DNA of 64,000 bases, from the NCBI RefSeq assembly GCF_004804335.1, contig NZ_SRXY01000002.1, positions 321,306 to 385,305 of the forward strand, given 5' to 3'. Made by a program: the position numbers and the translations under genes. Of the stretch, positions 43,615-50,901 are shown piece after piece; position 1 is the stretch's first letter, and the number at the start of each line of letters is the position of its first letter. The notes below the pieces were generated by a model, which saw only the letters and a list, made by a program, of their open reading frames with translations, was not told the origin of the DNA and did no database searches. The DNA comes from Pacificoceanicola onchidii. GTDB taxonomy: Bacteria; Pseudomonadota; Alphaproteobacteria; Rhodobacterales; Rhodobacteraceae.

Positions 43615-44623
43615 TCCCAAAGGCCCTGTTCTGATCAACCTCGAAGAAGACGCCGGTTCCCCCTCGCCATCCGAGGCCCCGCCTGTCCCCGAATTGCGCC
43701 CCATGGATGCCCCAACCGGCCAGGCCATGGCCACGGCAGCGGCGCTGGCGGCGCGAGAGCCTTCTGTTCTCGCGCGGTGGTTCTGGCGGCTCTTGGTGGC
43801 GCTGATTGGGACACTCACCTCGATCGCTGCCTGGACTTACGTCACCGGCCTGATCGCGACGACACCACTGCTTGGCTATGCGGTTGCGGTGCTCATGGGC
43901 CTGTTTGTGATCACACTTGCGCTGATCGCCATCAAGGAACTCGCCGCTTTCTCCCGCCTCGCCCGGATTGACGCTCTGCACCACGAGGCGGAGACCGCGC
44001 GGGCAGCGCAGGACATGAAGGCAGCAAAGGGCACCGTGACCAAGCTCAAGGCGCTGTATGCAGGGCGTGACGAGACACGCTGGGGCCGCGAACGGCTTGC
44101 AGAGCGCGAGGGCGAGGTGTTTGACGCCGGAGCCTTGCTCGATCTGGCCGAACATGAGCTGCTCACCCCGCTCGATGCCGCCGCCCGCACCGAAGTCGAA
44201 GCCGCCGCGCGGCAGGTCGCGACGGTCACAGCTCTGGTGCCTCTGGCGCTCGCTGATGTCATGGCCGCGCTCACGTCAAACCTGCGGATGATCCGGCGCA
44301 TTGCAGAGATCTACGGCGGCCGCTCCGGCACGCTTGGCTCCATTCGCCTGACCCGCGCCGTGATGTCCCATCTTGTGGCCACGGGCGCGGTTGCGGTTGG
44401 AGACGACATGCTAGAGCCAATTCTGGGTGGCGGTCTGTTGGGCAAGCTGTCCCGCCGGTTCGGCGAAGGTCTGGTCAACGGCGCATTGACCGCCCGTGTG
44501 GGGGTTGCCGCCATGGAGGTTTGCCGCCCGCTGCCTTTCTCCGAAGACAAGCGCCCATCGGCGCGCGGCATTGTGCGCACGGCGTTGAGCGGTCTGTTTT
44601 CCAAGGAAAAATCCACCAGCTGA
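43607..44623 (+). CDS. ycjF: YcjF/TIGR01620-family membrane protein
   Basis: 338 aa with an acidic N-terminal region, two adjacent membrane helices (FWRLLVALIGTLTSIAAWTY and LLGYAVAVLMGLFVITLALI), a helical cytoplasmic segment (LARIDALHHEAETARAAQDM) and a C-terminal DUF697-like domain (IYGGRSGTLGSIRLTRAVMSH). This architecture and the ycjX neighbour support the YcjF call. Probable membrane partner of YcjX. Confidence 0.88.
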   Translation: MTDPKGPVLINLEEDAGSPSPSEAPPVPELRPMDAPTGQAMATAAALAAREPSVLARWFWRLLVALIGTLTSIAAWTYVTGLIATTPLLGYAVAVLMGLFVITLALIAIKELAAFSRLARIDALHHEAETARAAQDMKAAKGTVTKLKALYAGRDETRWGRERLAEREGEVFDAGALLDLAEHELLTPLDAAARTEVEAAARQVATVTALVPLALADVMAALTSNLRMIRRIAEIYGGRSGTLGSIRLTRAVMSHLVATGAVAVGDDMLEPILGGGLLGKLSRRFGEGLVNGALTARVGVAAMEVCRPLPFSEDKRPSARGIVRTALSGLFSKEKSTS

Positions 44624-44696
44624 GGTGTGGAAAAACCGACCTTTCGGCTGCGGGGGCTTGCGATAAACTCCAAGGCACACGGCCGGAGGGTTCATC

Positions 44697-47384
44697 GTGA
44701 GTGACGACGCCATCATCGCCCTGATCATCATAGCGCTTCTGGCTGTGCCGGTGGCGATCATCTACCTGTTGATCGCGGTAAGCGGCCTAAAACGGCAGGT
44801 CCGCGCATTGCAGGCGCAGCTCGGCGGCGCGCCAAACGCGGTGCTCTCCCATACACCGGTTTCCGACCCCACTGTCGCTGATGAGCCCAAAGCACAGGCC
44901 TCCGAAGCGCCTCCATCTATCTCCCCTGCCCCCGAAGACGCCGCCCCGTCGCCGTTTGAGCGGGCCGCCAAGCCGAGCAAAGCGACCGTTTTCCGCCGTG
45001 ACCGGTTGAATGCGTTGCAATCATGGCTGCGCGAGAACTGGTTTTATGCCGCCGCTGCCGCTTCACTTGCTCTCGCCGGGTTGTTTTTCGTGCAATACGG
45101 CATCGAACACGGGCTGCTTCCGCCTGCCGCGCGGGTTGCCGCTGCGTTGGGCTTTGGCGCAGTGCTGATCGGCGCGGGCGAGTGGATTCGCCGCCGGTTC
45201 GGTGATGATGAGACCAGCAGCACGGCCTACTTGCCGTCTGTCCTGTCCGGTGCAGGGCTTGTCTCGCTCTTTGGCGGGGTGACCGCCGCGCGGCTTTTGT
45301 ACGATCTGATAAGCCCGATGCCAGCCTTTGCGACCCTTGCGGCCATCGCCGCCGGGGGGCTGGTACTGGGCTGGATCCACGGGCCGCTTCTGGCGGCGAT
45401 CAGCCTGATCGGCGGCATGGCCGCGCCTTTCCTCGTGGGAGGCTCGTCTGACATTCCCGAAGCCGTCTTGCCCTACTTCGCTCTGATTACAGCGCTTGGT
45501 CTGGGGATCGACACGCTGCGCCGCTGGGCGTGGATTTCGGTCCTCTCCCTTGCGCTTGGCATCGGAGCGGGTTGGCTTCTGCTCGCCGGTGTTCAGGAGA
45601 CAGAGTCGTTTGCCATAGCTTTTGGCGCCTTTGCTGCCGCCTTGACCCTGCTGGCCACGCTCATCCCGGCGCGCAGCCTTGCGCCGGATCATGGCGGCCC
45701 GAGTTTTCTGGAAACCGTCCTGCGCCGTGCCGACTGGCCGATCTTCCCGGCAAGGCTGTCGCTCGGCACCGTGCTGGCGGCGATCCCGGCGCTGCTGCTC
45801 ATCAGCCAGACCAGCGTTGCCAGCTACTGGACCGCGCTTGGCCTTACCGCCGGACTTGCCATGCTCTTTGCGCTTTGGTCGCTGAAGGCTCCGGCGCTGC
45901 AGGATCACGCCCTGCCGCCCGCCGCGCTGGCCGTCGCATTGATCGGTCTGGACAACCTGAACGGGCCGGTGTTCCGAGCGCTTTCAGACCATCTGGCGGA
46001 GACTGCAACGCAAACCGAAAACCCCTTCCCCCTGACGGTGACGCTTCTGGTTGGCATCGCCACGCTGATCTCCGCGACCTTCGCCCTGCGCGCTTTGCGG
46101 GGCAGCGAAAACCGGATCATCTGGGCCGGGGCCGCCGCGCTGATCGCGCCGCTGGCAGGGCTGCTGCTGGAAGCCATGCGCGCGCCGTCGGAGTTCATCG
46201 GCGCCTACCCCTGGGCGCTGCACGGTCTTGCCCTTGGCGCGGTCATGACCCTGATGGCAGAGCGCTTTGCCAAGCAGGACCCTGCGGATAAGGCCCGCAT
46301 ATCGCTGCCCATCCTCTCGGCTCTGGCCTGTCTTGCCTTTGCGCTGGCGATCACGCTGACGGACACGGCCCTGACCCTCGCCATCGCTGCCACCATTCTG
46401 GCCGCAGCGGCGCTCGACCGGCGTTTTGATCTGCCCCTCATGGGGGCCTATATCGCCGCCGGGGTGGTCGGGCTGGGCCTGCGCCTCACCATCGAACCGG
46501 GCCTGCCCTGGGCCACCGAGACCGGGATATTTCCCATGCTGCTGGCCTATGGCGGCAGTCTTGCGGCGTTACTGACCGGTTTCGTGCTGCTGCGCGCTCG
46601 GGAGCGCCCGAAAGCCACGATCTTCCTGGAAAGCGCCGCCTGGTCGACCGCCGGCATGACGCTCAGCCTGACGCTGTTCCACGTGATCCGCGCCTTTGCC
46701 CCGCAGAGCGGGCTGGACACCCATTGGGGCCTTGGCCTCATGGCCGCGATCTGGATTGGCGTGGCCATGGCGCAGTTGTTCCGGCAGGAAATCGGCGGTT
46801 GGCTGAAGCCGCTGCGCATCGCGCTGGCCGGGCTATTCGGCCTGATCGCGGGGGTGTTGCTCTTTGTGATTCTGACCGATCTGAACCCGCTTTTGTCTGA
46901 TGAAACCGTGCTCGGCCAGCCACTGTTGACCACGCTCATTCCGGCCTACCTGCTGCCTGCCGCTTTCCTCGGCCTGACGGCCTGGCGTCTGACGGCGCAG
47001 CCGCGCAATCTGCGCATCAGCCTTGCCGGGGCTGGCGGGCTTCTGGCGACAATCTGGGCGGTGTTGACCATCCGCCATGTCTGGCAGGGCGGCGCGGGGA
47101 TGAACCTGGAAAATGGCATGGGGCAACCGGAGCTTTATACCTACACGGTGGCTCTGCTGCTGACCGGCGCTTTGCTGTTCTATCAAGCCCTTGCCAAGCG
47201 GTCCGACGCGCTGCGCCACGCGGGCGTTGCCATTATCGCGCTTGCGGTTGCCAAGGTGTTTGTGATCGACATCTCCGGTCTGTCCGGGCTGGTGCGGGTG
47301 TTCTCTTTCCTGCTTCTGGGGCTATCCTTGGCCGGACTTGCGTGGTTCAACCGCTGGGTTCAGACCCGCGCGACAGAGGATTGA
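44697..47384 (+). CDS. DUF2339 polytopic membrane protein
   Basis: 895 residues starting with GTG. A single N-terminal helix (AIIALIIIALLAVPVAIIYLL) is followed by a Pro/Ala-rich cytoplasmic linker, then WLRENWFYAAAAASLALAG and more than twenty closely spaced hydrophobic segments. The ENWF-x-A start of the membrane block and the repeated GxxL-AR-like loops are typical of DUF2339. Function is unknown in general. It lies 73 bp after ycjF on the same strand. Confidence 0.85.
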   Translation: MSDDAIIALIIIALLAVPVAIIYLLIAVSGLKRQVRALQAQLGGAPNAVLSHTPVSDPTVADEPKAQASEAPPSISPAPEDAAPSPFERAAKPSKATVFRRDRLNALQSWLRENWFYAAAAASLALAGLFFVQYGIEHGLLPPAARVAAALGFGAVLIGAGEWIRRRFGDDETSSTAYLPSVLSGAGLVSLFGGVTAARLLYDLISPMPAFATLAAIAAGGLVLGWIHGPLLAAISLIGGMAAPFLVGGSSDIPEAVLPYFALITALGLGIDTLRRWAWISVLSLALGIGAGWLLLAGVQETESFAIAFGAFAAALTLLATLIPARSLAPDHGGPSFLETVLRRADWPIFPARLSLGTVLAAIPALLLISQTSVASYWTALGLTAGLAMLFALWSLKAPALQDHALPPAALAVALIGLDNLNGPVFRALSDHLAETATQTENPFPLTVTLLVGIATLISATFALRALRGSENRIIWAGAAALIAPLAGLLLEAMRAPSEFIGAYPWALHGLALGAVMTLMAERFAKQDPADKARISLPILSALACLAFALAITLTDTALTLAIAATILAAAALDRRFDLPLMGAYIAAGVVGLGLRLTIEPGLPWATETGIFPMLLAYGGSLAALLTGFVLLRARERPKATIFLESAAWSTAGMTLSLTLFHVIRAFAPQSGLDTHWGLGLMAAIWIGVAMAQLFRQEIGGWLKPLRIALAGLFGLIAGVLLFVILTDLNPLLSDETVLGQPLLTTLIPAYLLPAAFLGLTAWRLTAQPRNLRISLAGAGGLLATIWAVLTIRHVWQGGAGMNLENGMGQPELYTYTVALLLTGALLFYQALAKRSDALRHAGVAIIALAVAKVFVIDISGLSGLVRVFSFLLLGLSLAGLAWFNRWVQTRATED

Positions 47385-47448
47385 CCTGTCTCAAGGCGGC
47401 TCCGGACGCCACGAGACTAAGGTGACACAAACAACGTGAGCCAGCCCC

Positions 47449-48168
47449 ATGAGCCAGCCAACGGACCACGGCCACAGTCAGGCCGAAATCGACGCCCGCC
47501 TCAGCGCTCCGCCCGGGCGCGGCGATTTGCGCGATGTCGTCTATGGCGCTATTGATGGCGCAGTGACTACCTTTGCCATTGTCGCCGGTGTCGCAGGGGC
47601 CGGTTTGTCACCGCTGATCATCGTGGCCTTGGGGTTGGCCAATGTTCTGGCCGACGGGTTTTCCATGGCTGCCGGGAATTACTCCGCGACAAAGGCGGAA
47701 CTTGACGACATCAAACGCCTGCGCGCGGTCGAAGAACGCCACATCCGGGACAACCCCGAGGGCGAGCGGCGCGAGTTGCGCAGCATTCTGGCGCAGAAAG
47801 GCCTGTCCGGTCAGACGCTCGAGGACGCCACGGATCAAATCGCGGGCCAGCGCGAAAAGTGGATCGCGGCAATGCTCGAAGGGGAATATGGCCTGTCACA
47901 GGTGGACCCGCAGCCCATGCGCGCGGCCCTTGTCACCTTTGCGGCGTTCCTGATCGCCGGGGCTATCCCGCTGCTGCCATTTCTCGCCTCCGCCGCCAGC
48001 GCCTTTCACTGGTCCGTTGGCCTGACCCTTGCCAGCTTTTTTGCCATCGGCACGCTGAAGGCCCGCTGGTCGCTCAGCCCCTGGTGGCGTTCCGGGCTTG
48101 AAACCCTGTCTATCGGGGCGGCGGCGGCGGGGATTGCCTATGCGGTTGGTTCGCTCTTTTCGATCTGA
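47449..48168 (+). CDS. VIT1/CCC1-family metal transporter
   Basis: 239 aa of the vacuolar iron transporter/CCC1 family: DVVYGAIDGAVTTFAIVAGVAGA (first helix with the family's DG), LGLANVLADGFSMAAGNYSA (conserved), then a cytoplasmic metal-binding-type helical segment rich in Glu (EERHIRDNPEGERRELRSIL) and three C-terminal helices. Family members move Fe(II) or Mn(II) out of the cytoplasm; the metal here is unknown. Confidence 0.9.
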   Translation: MSQPTDHGHSQAEIDARLSAPPGRGDLRDVVYGAIDGAVTTFAIVAGVAGAGLSPLIIVALGLANVLADGFSMAAGNYSATKAELDDIKRLRAVEERHIRDNPEGERRELRSILAQKGLSGQTLEDATDQIAGQREKWIAAMLEGEYGLSQVDPQPMRAALVTFAAFLIAGAIPLLPFLASAASAFHWSVGLTLASFFAIGTLKARWSLSPWWRSGLETLSIGAAAAGIAYAVGSLFSI

Positions 48169-48288
48169 GCAATAGCGCGCTTCGTACGGAAAACCTGACT
48201 TGGGCGGGCCCCGCGTACTGCGTAGGCTCAGAGCATATTTTTAAAGACTTCCTACTCAAATCATTCGAACCCTATTTCAGGTATTGCG

Positions 48289-48732
48289 ATGACAGATTTC
48301 TTCCCCGTGGCGCTGGACGCCGCGCACTACCAATTTGTCGGCCTTTTGGGATTTGCCCTTTACGTGGCAATGTACACCTGCCTCAGCCTGCGCATCGTCC
48401 ATTCCGATCAGATCCGCTATTTCCTCGGCAATCTCACCGCGGCCACCATGGTGCTCATCTCACTGTCGCACGAGTTCAATCTCGCCTCCGCCCTGATTCA
48501 GATGTTCTGGATCACCATGAGCATTCCTGCCATCGTCCTGCGCCTGGCGCATCGGCGCTCTGATCGACGGGCTGATGCGGCTACGCGCGCAGCGAGCCGT
48601 GCGGCGGCAAAAGATCCCCGCAGACCAGCCGCGTCAGAATGGACGGCACAGGCGCCACGCGCGACAACGGGAAGAGAATGCGATCCCGAAGAACCGGCAG
48701 CACGCGGCTATCGGATTGATACTGCGGCGTAA
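48289..48732 (+). CDS. Small membrane protein with an extended antisense tail
   Basis: The first 90 residues look real: three helices (QFVGLLGFALYVAMYTCLSL, FLGNLTAATMVLISLSHEF and SALIQMFWITMSIPAIVL), like small CBU_0592-type membrane proteins, ending in RLAHRRSD. The remaining 55 residues are Arg/Ala/Pro-rich and lie antisense to the 3' end of the convergent monooxygenase gene (152-bp overlap). The tail is probably readthrough after loss of the usual stop, or the result of a frameshift near 48550. The start has only a weak ribosome site. Confidence 0.55.
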   Translation: MTDFFPVALDAAHYQFVGLLGFALYVAMYTCLSLRIVHSDQIRYFLGNLTAATMVLISLSHEFNLASALIQMFWITMSIPAIVLRLAHRRSDRRADAATRAASRAAAKDPRRPAASEWTAQAPRATTGRECDPEEPAARGYRIDTAA

Positions 48733-49753
48733 ACGCCCAGCTCATCAACTGGTAGCCCCGCACATGCCAACGGCGCGCGCGGGCGTAATAGGTCGCGGCC
48801 AGTTCGGCATCGCCGCGCGCCACTTTCAGCGCCAGAACCACCGCCCAGGCATCCAGCAACGCCATGTTCGCGCCCTGACCCAGCTGCGGGCTGGCGCGGT
48901 GCGCCGCGTCCCCGATGTGAATGATGCCGTCCCCATCGGGATGGGCCAGCGTGCCGTGGCTGTAGCGGGCCATGGTCATCTGGTCCGGATCGGTGATCTG
49001 CTCGGCAAAGGGTGCGAAATCGGGCCAAAGCGTCTCGGCCTCCTGCCGCCACGCGGCCAGCCCATCCGAGCGCCATTTGTCGTGATCCGCTTGCGGCAAA
49101 GACCAGAAGATCGCCGCTTTGCGCCCGACCTGCCCCGGTACGGTGCCAATGGGCAAAACCCCCACCATCCTGTCGGCCCGGCGGTACATCTGCCGAAGCT
49201 CATTGCGCGGCAAAACCGTTTGCGGCCAGTACACCGTGGCCCAAAGCGCGCCATAGTCCAAAGGCCGGGCCTTCAGCGTGGACAGCGGCGAGCCTGCGCC
49301 GCAGGCGTCGATCACCAGATCAAACGGACCTTCCGAGGTGCCATCTGCAAAGTCCAGTCGTCCGTTTTCAGCGGCGGTGACACGCTTGCCCGGCATGACC
49401 TGGGCGCCTGCGGCCTTGGCCGTCTCGAACAGGGCTTCGAACAGCGCGGCGCGGTGAATGGCCAGCCCAAAGCGCGCGCGGCGTTTGGAAACATAGGACA
49501 CATCAAGCACCGGGCGCCTGCTGCGCGCCTCATGCCCGAGCATGCGCTTGATCTTGTTGCCGCTGGCCAGCGCCGCCTTGCTCGCGCCCAGCCATTCCAG
49601 CACGGTCAGGCCGACCGGCTGGATCACCAGCCCAGACCCCACCGGTGCGGGCGCCTCGAACTGGTCAAAGATCGTGGTATCGTGGCCTGACTGCGCCAGA
49701 CCCGCCGCCACTGCCAGCCCGCCGATCCCGGCTCCCGCCACGGCTATACGCAC
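48581..49753 (-). CDS. FAD-dependent monooxygenase (PHBH/salicylate hydroxylase-like)
   Basis: 390-residue class A flavoprotein monooxygenase. Dinucleotide-binding GAGIGGLAVAAGLAQSG at the N-terminus, a central beta domain, and the second FAD motif IIHIGDAAHRASPQLGQGAN with the GD and following P. Such enzymes hydroxylate aromatic or related substrates using NAD(P)H and O2. No adjacent catabolic genes identify the substrate. Its 3' end overlaps the convergent membrane-protein gene. Confidence 0.9.
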   Translation of the reverse strand: MRIAVAGAGIGGLAVAAGLAQSGHDTTIFDQFEAPAPVGSGLVIQPVGLTVLEWLGASKAALASGNKIKRMLGHEARSRRPVLDVSYVSKRRARFGLAIHRAALFEALFETAKAAGAQVMPGKRVTAAENGRLDFADGTSEGPFDLVIDACGAGSPLSTLKARPLDYGALWATVYWPQTVLPRNELRQMYRRADRMVGVLPIGTVPGQVGRKAAIFWSLPQADHDKWRSDGLAAWRQEAETLWPDFAPFAEQITDPDQMTMARYSHGTLAHPDGDGIIHIGDAAHRASPQLGQGANMALLDAWAVVLALKVARGDAELAATYYARARRWHVRGYQLMSWAFTPQYQSDSRVLPVLRDRILFPLSRVAPVPSILTRLVCGDLLPPHGSLRA

Positions 49754-49801
49754 GCTCTCCTCCTTTCGTACCGGCCAAAACCTCCCAAGAGTTTCAGCCC
49801 A

Positions 49802-50233
49802 TTACCGCAAAATCGGCACCCCGCCCGGCCCCTGCATCTTTTCCACCACGCCTGCGCGCAGCGATCGCCCGATGCGATGCGCCAGTGCTGACCAGGACGC
49901 TGCTTGATCCGCGCGCAACTCCCGCCGCAGAACGCTATCAAACAGGCCAAGCCAGATCTCGAACATGCCCGGCCGCACGTTCCCCGCGTCGCGGTGGACC
50001 GCCACCGGATTGCCGTCATAGACCCGCTCGTGCAGGATCGCATTGGCCCAGAAATCCGCCACCTTGGCCTCATGGCTCGGCCAGTCTTCCACGTGCACGG
50101 CAAACACTGGTCCAAGCCCCGGATGCTGCCGCACCGCGTCATAGAAGGTTGCCACGACCTGTTCGATCTCGGCACGGGAGATGTCAAATTTGGGCGGGAT
50201 CGTAGCCAAGACGGTTTCCTTTGCCGGACTCAT
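49802..50233 (-). CDS. Group III truncated haemoglobin
   Basis: 143-residue 2/2 globin. Helical pattern with VVATFYDAVRQHPGLGPVFA (B to C helices and CD region), WPSHEAKVADFWANAILHE (E helix, distal site), then NPVAVHRDAGNVRPGMFEIW containing the proximal F8 His. Group III globins often pair with reductive or NO-related chemistry in proteobacteria. Start MSPAKETVLATIPPKF; a 12-codon extension is less likely. Follows the secreted-protein gene on the same strand. Confidence 0.87.
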   Translation of the reverse strand: MSPAKETVLATIPPKFDISRAEIEQVVATFYDAVRQHPGLGPVFAVHVEDWPSHEAKVADFWANAILHERVYDGNPVAVHRDAGNVRPGMFEIWLGLFDSVLRRELRADQAASWSALAHRIGRSLRAGVVEKMQGPGGVPILR

Positions 50234-50296
50234 GCAGACTCGAATAGACCCGCCCGGAAAACACCGCAAGAATGCCGATTGTCGCGTTGCCGAAGG

Positions 50297-50644
50297 TCAG
50301 TTCGTTTTCGATCCGGTGTAATGATTGCCGTTGCTTGGGATGAACCGCACGTCGCCGCCTGTCAGGATCACCACTTTGACACAAGCCCGTCCCGTGTTCG
50401 GAAACGTCTCGCACAGCCGGTTCCTTTCGACAGTCCAGGACCCGTTCACAACATCCCGGCCGGAACTCGAATAGAAGGTCGCAACGGTTTTTCCATTGGA
50501 GAGCCATTTCTGGTCGCCGTCTTCAAAGACCACCGTCGCCCCGGACAAATAGCGTTTGATGTCTTTGCCCGAGAGCGTGGTATCCGCCCAGGCCCCCTGC
50601 GCGACAATCTGCAGCGCGATCAGGAAAACCCCTAGTCTCTTCAT
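50297..50644 (-). CDS. Small secreted hypothetical protein, 115 aa
   Basis: Signal peptide MKRLGVFLIALQIVAQGAWA, then a compact domain of about 95 residues: LSGKDIKRYLSGATVVFEDG, KWLSNGKTVATFYSSSGRD, GSWTVERNRLCETFPNTGRA. The layout, glycine-rich turns and Cys pair recall small DUF995-like periplasmic proteins, but I cannot confirm a family. The upstream in-frame stretch lacks any export signal. A GGAAGG site precedes the ATG. Confidence 0.6.
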   Translation of the reverse strand: MKRLGVFLIALQIVAQGAWADTTLSGKDIKRYLSGATVVFEDGDQKWLSNGKTVATFYSSSGRDVVNGSWTVERNRLCETFPNTGRACVKVVILTGGDVRFIPSNGNHYTGSKTN

Positions 50645-50901
50645 AGCCTTACCTTCCAAACCAATGGGCCGGCGCAGCCCCTGCCCGAAACTAGGAAGGT
50701 TTGTGCAATTCGGCAATGGTCTAGACACTGGACCCCGGCTCAACACGGGCCTATAACGCCCCCCATGATGGCACGGCACCTGATCATCATTCGAATTATA
50801 TGCCCGGCGCTCTGACGACACGAGCCGCCGGGACAAGGCGTATGGACCACCGCGCCGCCTCCACTCCCTGACAGAACTGCGATATCCGAAGGACGCCCAA
50901 G

